DNA from: DASUPK01 sp963743575
Lineage (GTDB): Bacteria > Actinomycetota > Thermoleophilia > Solirubrobacterales > 70-9
Assembly (NCBI GenBank): GCA_963743575.1
Contig: CAVUQC010000002.1
Coordinates: 1-64,000, forward strand
Reading direction: 5' to 3'
DNA: 64,000 bases
In this document: piece after piece, positions 25,864 to 34,388 of the stretch
Numbering within the stretch: the first letter of the stretch is position 1
Layout of the letters: every line of letters starts with the position of its first letter
Made by a program: the position numbers and the translations under genes
Notes under the pieces: generated by a model
Database searches by the model: none
What the model was told of the DNA's origin: nothing
The model's input: the letters and a program-made list of their open reading frames with translations, nothing else

Positions 25864-27375
25864 ATGGAGCTTCGCGAGCTGCTGAGAGCTGCCGGCGTCG
25901 CCGCCGATCTGCGCGGCGATCCGTCCGTGGACGTCCACAATCTCGCGTACGACAGCCGGAGGGTGGCCGAGGGAACGCTGTTCTTCTGCTTCCCCGGCGA
26001 GAAGACCGACGGCCACGACTTCGCCTCCGCCGCGGTCGCTGCCGGCGCCTCCGCGCTGGTCGTGGAGCGGCCGCTCGAGGTCGACGTGCCGCAAGCGCGG
26101 GTCGAGGATGCGCGCGCGGCGATGGCGCCCGTCGCCGCGGCCTTCAACGAGGACCCCACCTCCGAGCTCACCGTCGTCGGGATCACCGGCACCAACGGCA
26201 AGACCACCACGGCCTTCCTCGTCAGGCACCTGCTCGAGTCCGCAGGACGGCAGTGCGGCCTCCTCGGGACGGTTCGGCAGGTGGTGGGCGGCCAGGTCGA
26301 GGAGGTCGAGCGGACGACCCCTGAGGCGATCGACCTGCAGCGGACCTTCGCGCGCATGCTCGAGTCGGGCGACGACGCCTGCGCGATGGAGGTCTCCTCG
26401 CACGCGCTCGTCCTTCACCGAGCCGACGCGATCCACTTCGCGGTCAAGGTCTTCACCAACCTGAGCCAGGACCACCTCGACTTCCACGCGGACATGGAGG
26501 ACTATTTCGCCGCCAAGCGGCTGCTCTTCTCGAGCGAAGGGGGTGCTCCGGTGATCGAGCTGGAGGGCGGCATCTCCGTTGTCAACCTCGACGACCCATA
26601 CGGGCAGCGGCTGGCGGACGAGCTCTCCACGGGAGATGGCGGCGACTGCATCACCTTCTCGGCTGCCGGCGGTGCCGCCGACCTGAGCGCGCGCGGGGTC
26701 ACCTTCGACCCGAGCGGCTCGCGCTTCCTCTGCATGTCGCCCGACGGCCAGATCGAGGTCCAGACGCCGCTGCCCGGCGACTTCAATGTCTCGAACGCGC
26801 TGGCGGCGCTGGGCGTCGCGTACGCCCTGGGGCTCGATCTGCGCGAGGCCGCGGCGGCGCTGGCGTCGGCCGAGCAGGTCCCGGGCCGCTTCGAGTCGAT
26901 CGACGAGGGCCAGCCCTTCGGCGTGATCGTCGACTACGCCCACACGCCGGATTCCCTGGAGAACGTCCTCGGAGCCGCCCGCCGGCTCACCGGCAGCCGG
27001 CTCATCTCGGTGTTCGGCTGCGGGGGCGATCGTGACCGCGAGAAGCGGCCCCTGATGGGACGGGCCGGAGCGGAGCTGTCCGACATCGCCGTGGTGACCT
27101 CTGACAACCCGCGCTCGGAGGACCCGGAAGCGATCATCGAGCAGATCCGCGCGGGCATCCCGGAGAGCCCGCACGCCGAGGTCCTGATCGACGCCGACCG
27201 CAGGGCGGCGATCGCCTCGGCCCTCGGCCGGGCCGAGCAGGGCGATCTGGTCGTGATCGCGGGCAAGGGACACGAGCAGGGGCAGGAGTTCGAGGACGGC
27301 CGGAAGATCCCGTTCGACGACCGCGACGTCGCACGCGATGAGCTCCGCAAGCTCAGGACGGGCTCCGCGACTTGA
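25864..27375 (+). CDS. murE: UDP-MurNAc-L-Ala-D-Glu : meso-diaminopimelate ligase
   Basis: A 503-residue Mur ligase adding the third peptide residue to the cytosolic cell-wall precursor. The ATP loop GTNGKTTT is at about 109-116, HLDFHADMEDYFAAKR is the central-domain motif, and DYAHTPDSLENVL marks the substrate domain. D414-N-P-R is the signature selecting meso-diaminopimelate rather than lysine, so the wall is predicted to be mDAP type. Its probable own -10 at 25849 would compensate for the reversed gene separating it from ftsI. The stop overlaps the murF TTG as TTGA. Confidence 0.96.
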   Translation: MELRELLRAAGVAADLRGDPSVDVHNLAYDSRRVAEGTLFFCFPGEKTDGHDFASAAVAAGASALVVERPLEVDVPQARVEDARAAMAPVAAAFNEDPTSELTVVGITGTNGKTTTAFLVRHLLESAGRQCGLLGTVRQVVGGQVEEVERTTPEAIDLQRTFARMLESGDDACAMEVSSHALVLHRADAIHFAVKVFTNLSQDHLDFHADMEDYFAAKRLLFSSEGGAPVIELEGGISVVNLDDPYGQRLADELSTGDGGDCITFSAAGGAADLSARGVTFDPSGSRFLCMSPDGQIEVQTPLPGDFNVSNALAALGVAYALGLDLREAAAALASAEQVPGRFESIDEGQPFGVIVDYAHTPDSLENVLGAARRLTGSRLISVFGCGGDRDREKRPLMGRAGAELSDIAVVTSDNPRSEDPEAIIEQIRAGIPESPHAEVLIDADRRAAIASALGRAEQGDLVVIAGKGHEQGQEFEDGRKIPFDDRDVARDELRKLRTGSAT

Positions 27376-28736
27376 TCACTCTCGACGGCGACCGTCTCGC
27401 CTCCATGGCGGGGGCCGAGGTGCTTGCCCGAGGCGACGAGGGCGGCCCCGCCCGCGCGGTGATCGACTCGCGCGAGGTTCGCGAGGGCGATCTGTTCGTC
27501 GGGCTCCCCGGCGAGCGGGCGGATGGCGGCGAGTTCGGTGCCGCTGCGCTTCGCGATCGGGCCTGGGGGATCCTCGTCGGCACCCAGTGGGGTCGCGAGC
27601 TGGCCGCGCAGCGCCACGCCGGCGCCGCTCTTGACGGGGCGGGGTGGATCCTCGGAGCGGCCGATCCGCTCCCCTCGCTCCAGTCGCTGGCGCGCGGCTG
27701 GCGCACCGAGCTCGATGCCCAGGTCGTCGGGATCACCGGTTCGACGGGCAAGACGTCGGTCAAGGACATCTGCCGGACGCTGCTCCCGGCCGAGGTGCAG
27801 GCGAGCCCGGAGAACTACAACACCGAGATCGGGCTGCCGCTCGCGGTCCTGGCGGCGCCCGAGGGCACCAAGGTTCTGGTGCTCGAGATGGGGATGCGGG
27901 GCCCTGGACAGATCGCGGAGCTCTGCGCGATTGCCGCTCCAGACGTCGGCGTGATCACCAACGTCGGGCCGGTCCACATCGAGCTGCTCGGCTCCGTCGA
28001 GGCGATCGCCGCGGCCAAGGCGGAGATCATCGACGGGCTCCGGGAGGGCGGCACGGCGGTCGTCCCGGCGGATCCCGGGCCGCTCGAGCCGCACCTGCAG
28101 CGCGCTCCGGGGCTGCTGCGCTTCGGGGCCGGCGGGGATGTCGAGGCGACCTGGGTGCTCGCCGAGGCGGGGGAGACCGACGCGCTCGTTCGCACGCCGG
28201 ATGGTGAGGCCGCGTTCAAGCTGCCCTTCGTCGAGGCCCACAACCTCGACAACGCGCTGGCGGCGATCGCGGCGGGGCTGGCCCTCGGCTACCCACTGGC
28301 TGAGATGGCGGATCGGGCGCCCGGGATAGTCTTCTCGCGCCTCCGTGGGGAGCTGGTGGAGCTCCCGGGGAACGCCATCCTGATCAACGACTCCTACAAC
28401 GCCAACCCCGTCTCGATGCGGGCGGCGCTGGATCACCTCGCCACGTTCGACGCGGGGGGCCGGCGGCTCGCGGTGCTGGGCGAGATGCGGGAGCTCGGGC
28501 CCGAGGCGGCCGCCTACCACCGCGAGATCGGCAGGCACGCCCGGAAGCGCGGAGTGGAGCTGATCATCGGGGTCGGCGAGCTGGCCGAGGCCTATGAGCC
28601 GGATCGGCATGTCGCCGACGCTGAGGCCGCGGCCGACGCGCTCGCCGAGGCATTGGGCCCCGGCGACGCCGTCCTGGTCAAGGGCTCGCGCGCGGTCGGC
28701 CTGGAGCGGGTCGCCGAGAAGCTGCAGGAGGGCTAG
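27372..28736 (+). CDS. murF: UDP-MurNAc-tripeptide : D-Ala-D-Ala ligase
   Basis: A 454-residue Mur ligase that completes the pentapeptide. ATP loop GSTGKTS starts at about G123; NYNTEIGLPLAVL and EMGMRGPGQIAELC are typical MurF segments; LINDSYNANPVSMRAAL identifies the C-terminal domain. TTG 27372 overlaps the murE stop (TTGA), and the murF stop TAG is directly followed by the mraY ATG, so the two are tightly coupled. Catalysis consumes ATP via an acyl phosphate in the cytosol. Confidence 0.96.
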   Translation: MITLDGDRLASMAGAEVLARGDEGGPARAVIDSREVREGDLFVGLPGERADGGEFGAAALRDRAWGILVGTQWGRELAAQRHAGAALDGAGWILGAADPLPSLQSLARGWRTELDAQVVGITGSTGKTSVKDICRTLLPAEVQASPENYNTEIGLPLAVLAAPEGTKVLVLEMGMRGPGQIAELCAIAAPDVGVITNVGPVHIELLGSVEAIAAAKAEIIDGLREGGTAVVPADPGPLEPHLQRAPGLLRFGAGGDVEATWVLAEAGETDALVRTPDGEAAFKLPFVEAHNLDNALAAIAAGLALGYPLAEMADRAPGIVFSRLRGELVELPGNAILINDSYNANPVSMRAALDHLATFDAGGRRLAVLGEMRELGPEAAAYHREIGRHARKRGVELIIGVGELAEAYEPDRHVADAEAAADALAEALGPGDAVLVKGSRAVGLERVAEKLQEG

Positions 28737-29714
28737 ATGCTCGGCGAGATCCTGATCGCTGCGATGGGCGCGATGCTGATCTGCATCTTCCTCGGCCCGA
28801 AGTTCATCGAGTATCTGCGGCTGCGCGAGTTCGGCCAGCAGATCCGCGAGGAGGGCCCGCAGGAGCACCACGAGAAGGCCGGCACGCCGACGATGGGCGG
28901 CCTGATCATCTTCACGGCCGTCGCGATCCCGTATCTGGTCCTCTCGAATCGCGATACGCAGAGCCTTGCGGTCTTCGGAGTGGCACTCGGCTGCGCGATG
29001 ATCGGCTTCGCCGACGACTACCTGAAGATCACGCGCCGCCGCTCGCTCGGCCTCTCTGCCCGGTACAAGCTGGCGCTGCAGGCGGCCCTCGCGGTCGGGC
29101 TCTGGTACGTCGCGCGGCATTCGGTCGGTCTCGACTCGAGTCTCGAGCTGCGCATCTCGCATGCGTCTCTCGACATTCCCGACTGGCTCTATCCGATCGT
29201 GATCTTCCTGGTGATCGCGGGCTCGTCCAACGCGGTCAACCTCACCGACGGCCTGGACGGCCTGGCGGCGGGCTGCTGCGCGATCGTCCTGCTCGCCTAC
29301 ACCGCGATCACCTTCATCACCACAGGCCAGCACAGCCTCTCGCTGCTCTCCGCCTGCTTTGTCGGCGGCTGTATCGGGTTCCTCTGGTTCAACGCCTTCC
29401 CGGCGTCGATCTTCATGGGGGACACCGGGTCGCTCGGACTGGGAGGGGCGATCGGGGCGTTAGCCGTGATGACGCAGACCGAGATCCTGCTGATCATCAC
29501 CGGCGGCATCTTCGTGATTGAGGCGCTCTCCGTCGCACTCCAGGTCGCCGCCTTCAAGGCGTTCCGCCGCCGAGTCCTCCTGATGGCCCCGGTCCATCAC
29601 CACTTCGAGCTGATGGCGTGGTCGGAGACGAAGATCATGCTGCGCTTCTGGATCATCGCGGCGGTCTGCGCCGGCATCGGCTTCACGCTGTACCAGCAGG
29701 CGATCGGGACGTAG
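28737..29714 (+). CDS. mraY: Phospho-MurNAc-pentapeptide transferase
   Basis: A 325-residue polytopic enzyme that moves phospho-MurNAc-pentapeptide to undecaprenyl phosphate, giving lipid I. Ten hydrophobic segments are visible. The aspartates FADDYLK (about 96-102), the loop NAVNLTDGLDGLA (about 165-177) and HHHFELMAWSETKIMLRFW (about 285-303) are the conserved Mg and substrate regions. PTMGGLI near the N-terminus is also typical. It ends the first half of the cluster; a hairpin repeat follows 15 nt after the stop. Confidence 0.96.
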   Translation: MLGEILIAAMGAMLICIFLGPKFIEYLRLREFGQQIREEGPQEHHEKAGTPTMGGLIIFTAVAIPYLVLSNRDTQSLAVFGVALGCAMIGFADDYLKITRRRSLGLSARYKLALQAALAVGLWYVARHSVGLDSSLELRISHASLDIPDWLYPIVIFLVIAGSSNAVNLTDGLDGLAAGCCAIVLLAYTAITFITTGQHSLSLLSACFVGGCIGFLWFNAFPASIFMGDTGSLGLGGAIGALAVMTQTEILLIITGGIFVIEALSVALQVAAFKAFRRRVLLMAPVHHHFELMAWSETKIMLRFWIIAAVCAGIGFTLYQQAIGT

Positions 29715-29729
29715 GGCCGCAAAACCGAC

Positions 29730-29750
29730 GCTTTGCATGGAAAGAGGCGG
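29730..29750 (+). repeat. Hairpin repeat, variant A copy 1
   Basis: GCTTTGCATGGAAAG at 29730-29744 begins 15 nt after the mraY stop. It shares GCTTTGCATGGAAAG with copies at 30404 and 48915. CTTT and AAAG can pair around GCATGG, but the 3' side here (AGGCGG) is diverged, so the stem is the weakest of the set. It lies on the same strand as all other copies. Confidence 0.7.
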
Positions 29751-29912
29751 TCTTGATCAATCGCTGCCGAGGTCGGGAGAACTACGGAACGGCTCGAAGA
29801 TAGTCAATTCTGCCCATATCCCACCGAGGTGTCCCGGGTTAGGGTCGGCGGACAGCGGTGGCAATCCGGTCGCCGTCAGGGCTCTCGATGCTGCTCACAG
29901 ACGGAGGAACCG

Positions 29913-30395
29913 ATGTCGACCAGACTGAAGCTCGCACTGGCGCTTGGCGCCCTAATCCTGCTACCGGCCGGTGCCGCGCAAGCCGCCACGGTGACCCCCA
30001 CGGCGCTCACCTTCTCATCCAGCTACCTCGTCCCGTCGGCGCCCCAGACGGTCACCTACTCGGTTACGGCTGCCGACTCAAACGTGGCCCACGAACCCGA
30101 CGTCACAATTGGCGTCGGCGACTTCGACGATTTCTCGCAGACGAATAACTGCTTCTCGCTGCCCGCGTCCGGCAGCGGGTCATGCACCGTCTCGGTGACC
30201 TTCAAGCCCCAGGGCGCCAGCGGCATGACCGGCACGAAGCATTCGAGCCTCGATTTCATCCCGCTGACAAGTGCGGGGGCCACCCCGTTCGCCTCGGTGA
30301 GCCTGACCGGCATCGAGCCAGCGGCCAAGAAGAAAAAGAAGTGCCACAAGAAGGGCAAGAAGGCCTCGGCCGCCAAGAAGTGCAAGAAGAAGTAG
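29913..30395 (+). CDS. Exported protein with choice-of-anchor-like domain and Lys/Cys-rich tail
   Basis: A 160-residue protein with a signal peptide (about 1-23, cleavage near AQA). The mature domain is beta-rich with NNCFSLPASGSGSCTVSVTF, the paired-Cys signature of choice-of-anchor D / DUF1573-like domains. The end is KKKKKCHKKGKKASAAKKCKK, strongly basic with two Cys. ATG 29913 follows GGAGG (29904-29908). It sits between mraY and murD, where no gene is normally found, flanked by hairpin repeats. Possibly a wall-associated protein whose cationic tail binds anionic polymers; that is inference. Confidence 0.78.
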   Translation: MSTRLKLALALGALILLPAGAAQAATVTPTALTFSSSYLVPSAPQTVTYSVTAADSNVAHEPDVTIGVGDFDDFSQTNNCFSLPASGSGSCTVSVTFKPQGASGMTGTKHSSLDFIPLTSAGATPFASVSLTGIEPAAKKKKKCHKKGKKASAAKKCKKK

Positions 30396-30403
30396 CGCTA
30401 TTC

Positions 30404-30424
30404 GCTTTGCATGGAAAGCAGCGG
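30404..30424 (+). repeat. Hairpin repeat, variant A copy 2
   Basis: GCTTTGCATGGAAAGCAGC starts 8 nt after the stop of the exported-protein gene. GCTTT pairs with AAAGC around GCATGG. It differs from the 48915 copy only at its 3' edge. No T tract follows, so it is not a standard intrinsic terminator. Confidence 0.75.
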
Positions 30425-30505
30425 TTCGCGCCTGCCCTCGTACCGGGGCGATTTAGTCGCCTATATGACGAGTAAAGCGCCCCGCGACGGCGCGCCGTCA
30501 CGCTG

Positions 30506-30525
30506 CCGCTTTGGACGAGAAGCGA
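30506..30525 (+). repeat. Hairpin repeat, variant B copy 1
   Basis: CCGCTTTGGACGAGAAGCGA matches copies at 49383 and 50279 in the core CTTTGGACGAGAAGCG. Stem CGCTT/AAGCG with loop TGGACGAG. It is 81 bp beyond copy A2 and 180 bp before murD, with no gene stop beside it. A 14-bp perfect palindrome, GACGGCGCGCCGTC, lies just upstream (30486-30499). Confidence 0.72.
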
Positions 30526-30602
30526 TAGTTCTCGGAGCCTCTCTTCCGAAGAGCGTGGGAGAGTCGGCATCGGGACCCGATTTCGGCTCCGCGGATTCAC
30601 TA

Positions 30603-30641
30603 TTGGCGGGTTGGTCCCACATAGCGAGACAAACCCGCCAA
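30603..30641 (+). promoter_or_regulatory. Perfect 10-bp inverted repeat in the murD leader
   Basis: TTGGCGGGTT (30603-30612) and AACCCGCCAA (30632-30641) are exact complements around a 19-nt loop whose ends (GTC..GAC) can extend the stem. A smaller hairpin follows at 30646-30660. They lie 64 nt before the murD GTG in a 309-bp gap without a gene. A structured leader or regulator site for the second half of the dcw cluster is likely; which one cannot be told. Confidence 0.6.
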
Positions 30642-30704
30642 GTTCCGGGTTGCGAGCCCGCCCAGGCACGCAGGGAGTAAGCCGCCGAGGGCGAACATGG
30701 TTAT

Positions 30705-32078
30705 GTGAACTCAGGCGAGAAGCCTCGTCCTCCGCTGCCTGAAGGGCCCTTTCTGGTGGTGGGTCTGGCGCGCTCCGGCGCGGCGATCTCGAGCGTGCTC
30801 GCGGGGCGAGGCGAGACCGTGCTCGGGATCGATTCGGGAGCGCCCGAGGAGGCGGCAGGGCTGGAGGGCTCGGGCGTCGAAGTCAGTTTGGGCGTGGACG
30901 GAACACGGCAACTCGATCGTGCCCGAACTGTGGTGAAGAGCCCCGGGGTGCCTCAGGACGCTCCCGTGGTGCGGGCGGCGCGCGAGCGCGGCATCGAGGT
31001 AACCGGCGAGCTCGAGCTCGCCTGGCGACTGATCCCGAACGCCTTCTGCGCCGTCACCGGCACCAACGGGAAGACGACCACGACCGAGCTGATCGGCCAC
31101 CTCCACCGTACGGCGGGCCGACCGGTCGCGGTGGCGGGCAACGTCGGGACTCCGCTCGCCTCGCTCGTGGGCGCAATCGACGCTGACGCGACCGTGGTCT
31201 GCGAGGCATCCAGCTTCCAGCTCGAGGACACCGAGTACTTCGGGCCAGAGTGCGGCGTCTTCATCAACCTCGCACCGGACCACCTCGACCGCCATGGCAC
31301 CCTCGAGGCGTACCTCGACTCGAAGCTCCGGATCTTCGCCAACCAGGGGAACGACGACGCAGCGGTCTACAACGGTGACACCCCCGAGCTCCGCGGCCGC
31401 GACCTCGGCGGCTGCGCGCGGCGCATCCGCTTCTGCCCGGCGGAGGGGGAGTCTGCCGATCCCGACTGCGAGCTCTCCATGCGCGACGGCGTCATCTTCG
31501 CGGCGGACGAGCCGCTGCTCCGCGCCGAGGAGCTCCAGCTGCTCGGCTCCCACAACATCGAGAACGCGATGGCGGCCGCCGCGGCGGCGCTTGCCCTCGG
31601 GCTGCCGCGTGACGCGGTGGCGGAGGGACTGCGGAGCTTCCAGGGAGTCGCGCACCGGCTCGAGCGCGTCCGTGAGCTCGACAGCGTCCTCTACGTCAAC
31701 GACTCCAAGGCGACCAACGTCGCGTCAGCCGTGGCGGGGGTCCGGGCATTCGACGGCGGCGTCCGGCTGATCGCCGGCGGCCGGCCGAAGCAGGAGAGCT
31801 TCACGCCCCTCGCCGGAGCGGTCGCGGACCGCTGCGTCGCCGTCTATGCGATCGGCGAGGCGGCCGAGCGCCTGGCGGCCGAGCTCGCGCCCGCGGCCGA
31901 GCGCGGCGTCCGGATCTCCGAGCCGGGCACGCTCGAGGCCGCCGTGACGGAGGCACATGCCGATGCCCAGCGCGGCGAGGTCGTCCTGCTCTCGCCCGCC
32001 TGTGCGAGCTTCGACGCGTTCAAGGACTTCGAGGAGCGCGGCGACCGCTTCCGGGAACTGGTGTACGAGCTGCGATGA
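30705..32078 (+). CDS. murD: UDP-MurNAc-L-alanine : D-glutamate ligase
   Basis: A 457-residue Mur ligase adding D-Glu to UDP-MurNAc-L-Ala. The N-domain has VVGLARSGAA (about 18-27), the ATP loop GTNGKTTTTE starts at about 119, NLAPDHLDRHGTLEAY is the central signature and VNDSKATNVASAV marks the C-domain. GTG 30705 is used; the ribosome site in front is poor, so initiation may depend on the structured leader. The stop overlaps ftsW as ATGA. After the mraY break it heads an uninterrupted run of murD to ftsQ. Confidence 0.96.
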   Translation: MNSGEKPRPPLPEGPFLVVGLARSGAAISSVLAGRGETVLGIDSGAPEEAAGLEGSGVEVSLGVDGTRQLDRARTVVKSPGVPQDAPVVRAARERGIEVTGELELAWRLIPNAFCAVTGTNGKTTTTELIGHLHRTAGRPVAVAGNVGTPLASLVGAIDADATVVCEASSFQLEDTEYFGPECGVFINLAPDHLDRHGTLEAYLDSKLRIFANQGNDDAAVYNGDTPELRGRDLGGCARRIRFCPAEGESADPDCELSMRDGVIFAADEPLLRAEELQLLGSHNIENAMAAAAAALALGLPRDAVAEGLRSFQGVAHRLERVRELDSVLYVNDSKATNVASAVAGVRAFDGGVRLIAGGRPKQESFTPLAGAVADRCVAVYAIGEAAERLAAELAPAAERGVRISEPGTLEAAVTEAHADAQRGEVVLLSPACASFDAFKDFEERGDRFRELVYELR

Positions 32079-33379
32079 GCGCGAGCGCCACGAAGACGCG
32101 CAAGCCGGCGCCACCGCCGCTCGAGTACTCCCTGCTGCTCACGGCGACCCTCTGCCTGCTCGCCTTCGGCGCGGTGATGGTCTTCAGCGCCAGCTCGGCA
32201 CGCTCGCTGCTGAACAGCGGCGGGAACGGCTTCTACTACCTGGAGCGCACGGTGATCTTCGGCGCGATCGGCCTGCTGGTGATGCGGGTCGCCTCGGTGC
32301 GCGGCGTTGCGGCGGCCAAGCCGCTGACTCCGCTGATCCTGGTCGGCTCCCTGTTCCTGCTCTTCGCGGTCCTGCTGCCTGGGGTGGGCAGCACCGTCAA
32401 CGGCGCCCAGCGCTGGATCGGCGGCGGCTTCGTCCAGTTCCAGCCCTCCGAGCTCGCGAAGATCGCCATCGTCCTCTATGGCGCCCATCTGCTCTCGACC
32501 GAGCCGAAGCGCGTCCGGACCCTCGCGGGCCTGGGGCCATATCTGCTGATGGTCGGGCTGTCGGTCCTGCTGATCGCCAAGGAGCCCGATCTGGGCACCG
32601 CGATCGTGGTCTCGTCCAGCGTCTGCTGCGTTCTTTTCCTCGCCGGGGTCAAGCCCCGGACCCTGGCGCCGGTGGGCGCCGTGATCGCGTTCGCGGCCGT
32701 CGTGATGATCGCCATCCACCCGTATCAGGAGGCCCGGCTCACCGGCTTCCTGCATCCCAACAGCGACACGAGCGGCGCAGGCTTCCAGGCGAAGCAGGCG
32801 ACGATCGCGATCGGCTCCGGCGGGCTGACGGGAGTTGGGCTGGGGGAGAGCGTTCAGAAGGCCTCCTACCTGCCCGAGGCCCACACCGACATGATCGCTG
32901 CCGTGATCGGCGAGGAGCTCGGGCTGGTGGGCATGTTCGTGCTCGTCGGGCTCTTCGGGATCTTCGGCTACGCGGGCCTCCGCGCCGCGCACCGGGCACG
33001 TGATCGATTCAGCAAGCTGCTCGCCGCCGGCCTCACGTCCCTGATCCTGGCCCAGGCGGCCCTCAACCTCTTCGCAGTGCTCGGGCTGGCCCCGCTGACG
33101 GGCGTCCCATTGCCATTCGTCTCCTACGGAGGGACCAGTCTCGTGATCACGCTCGCCGCGGCGGGCCTGATCCTGAACGTCGCCCGGCGGCCCGCGCAGG
33201 CGTCGGCGCGGTCCGGCGCCGGCCGCGGCACGGCCGCGGGCCCTGCGAGACTGCGCGTGGTCGAGGGCGGAAACGGCAGAAGGAGAAAGCGCGCGGGTGG
33301 CACGAGTCGTGATAGCGGCCGGCGGCACAGCGGGACACGTCGTACCGGCGATCGCCGTCGCCGACGCGCTTCGGGCTGA
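32075..33379 (+). CDS. ftsW: Septal peptidoglycan glycosyltransferase (SEDS family)
   Basis: A 434-residue SEDS polymerase with ten membrane helices that makes septal glycan strands from lipid II with FtsI. It shows GAQRWIGGGFVQFQPSELAKI (about 110-130, in the loop carrying key residues), HTDMIAAVIGEELGLVG (about 270-286) and GVPLPFVSYGGTSL (about 343-356), the diagnostic FtsW/RodA motifs. Beyond about 390 the tail is very basic (RRRKR, RRRRR) and its last 83 nt overlap murG in another frame. ATG overlaps the murD stop. Confidence 0.95.
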   Translation: MSASATKTRKPAPPPLEYSLLLTATLCLLAFGAVMVFSASSARSLLNSGGNGFYYLERTVIFGAIGLLVMRVASVRGVAAAKPLTPLILVGSLFLLFAVLLPGVGSTVNGAQRWIGGGFVQFQPSELAKIAIVLYGAHLLSTEPKRVRTLAGLGPYLLMVGLSVLLIAKEPDLGTAIVVSSSVCCVLFLAGVKPRTLAPVGAVIAFAAVVMIAIHPYQEARLTGFLHPNSDTSGAGFQAKQATIAIGSGGLTGVGLGESVQKASYLPEAHTDMIAAVIGEELGLVGMFVLVGLFGIFGYAGLRAAHRARDRFSKLLAAGLTSLILAQAALNLFAVLGLAPLTGVPLPFVSYGGTSLVITLAAAGLILNVARRPAQASARSGAGRGTAAGPARLRVVEGGNGRRRKRAGGTSRDSGRRHSGTRRTGDRRRRRASG

Positions 33380-34388
33380 GGGCTCCGAGGTCAGCTTCCT
33401 CGGCACGCCCGAGCGCGCCGAGGCGGATCTCGTTCCCGCGGCCGGTTACGAGATCGAATTCCTGCGCGTCAGCGGACTGGACCGTCGCAATCCCCTGAAG
33501 GCGATCCGCGCGGCCTGGCGCGCCGGCCGCGCCGTGGGCGCCGCCCGTCGTGTCCTGGAGCGCCGGAGGGCAGACGTGGTGCTGGGCGGCGGCGGCTACG
33601 TGGCCGGCCCCGTGGGCCTGGCCGCGGTCCGAATGGGCCTGCCGTTGGTCCTGACCGAGGCGGACAGCCACCTCGGACTCGCCAACAGGATGTTGGCCCG
33701 GCGGGCCGAACGGGTCTGCCTCGCCTTTCCGATCCCCGGCCGAGACGGCGGGCCCTTCGTGGTGACCGGCCGCCCGGTGCCTCGCTCGGTCCTGGAGGCC
33801 GACCCGACCGTCGCCCGGCGGCGCTTCGGGATCCCAGAGCCCGCCGACTGCGTCACGGTCGTGGGAGGCAGCCTGGGGGCGCTCTCGATCAACCTGGCGG
33901 CGTTCGAGGCCTTCACGCGCCTGCATGGCGACCACGTGGGACAGCCCTGGGTGCTCCACATCGTCGGGCGGCGCGACTACCCGGAGCTCCGCCGTCGCTG
34001 GGATGAGGCGGGCAGGCCGGAGCGCTACTCGCTGCTGCAGTACGAGCCCGACCTGGGCGACGTTCTGGCCGCCGCGGACCTGGTCGTGGCCCGCTCCGGC
34101 GGCTCCGTGATGGAGATCGCCGCGGCCGGCCGCCCGGCCATCCTGGTTCCCTATCCGCATGCGACGGCCGACCACCAGACAACCAACGCCCGCTGGATGG
34201 CCGACGGGGGCGCGGCCGTCGTGATCGCAGACTCCGACCTGAGTGCCGACCGGCTGAGCGCCACGATCGCCGAGCTGCTCTCCGACGAGGGCCGCCTGCG
34301 GGAGATGAGCCACGCCGCACGGCGACTGGCCAAGCCCGACGCGGCCGAGCGCATCGCGGGCGAGGTATTGAAGGCCGCCGATGGCTGA
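33297..34388 (+). CDS. murG: UDP-GlcNAc : lipid I N-acetylglucosaminyltransferase
   Basis: A 363-residue GT28 enzyme forming lipid II on the inner membrane face. N-terminal GGTAGHVVPAIAVA (about 9-22) is the lipid I loop; VVLGGGGYVAGP (about 97-108) the second; GGSLGALSIN (about 187-196) and the EIAAAGRPAILVPYPHATADHQTTNA region (about 280-305) bind UDP-GlcNAc. GTG 33297 lies 83 nt inside ftsW, with AAGGAG at 33281-33286. This start is required for the GGTAGH loop, so the long overlap is real. Confidence 0.95.
   Translation: MARVVIAAGGTAGHVVPAIAVADALRAEGSEVSFLGTPERAEADLVPAAGYEIEFLRVSGLDRRNPLKAIRAAWRAGRAVGAARRVLERRRADVVLGGGGYVAGPVGLAAVRMGLPLVLTEADSHLGLANRMLARRAERVCLAFPIPGRDGGPFVVTGRPVPRSVLEADPTVARRRFGIPEPADCVTVVGGSLGALSINLAAFEAFTRLHGDHVGQPWVLHIVGRRDYPELRRRWDEAGRPERYSLLQYEPDLGDVLAAADLVVARSGGSVMEIAAAGRPAILVPYPHATADHQTTNARWMADGGAAVVIADSDLSADRLSATIAELLSDEGRLREMSHAARRLAKPDAAERIAGEVLKAADG

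Noticed and set aside
26934..29333. 799-codon open frame antisense to murE, murF and mraY
   Set aside because: Charged, repetitive composition typical of the complement of high-G+C coding DNA; the plus strand has three intact conserved enzymes.
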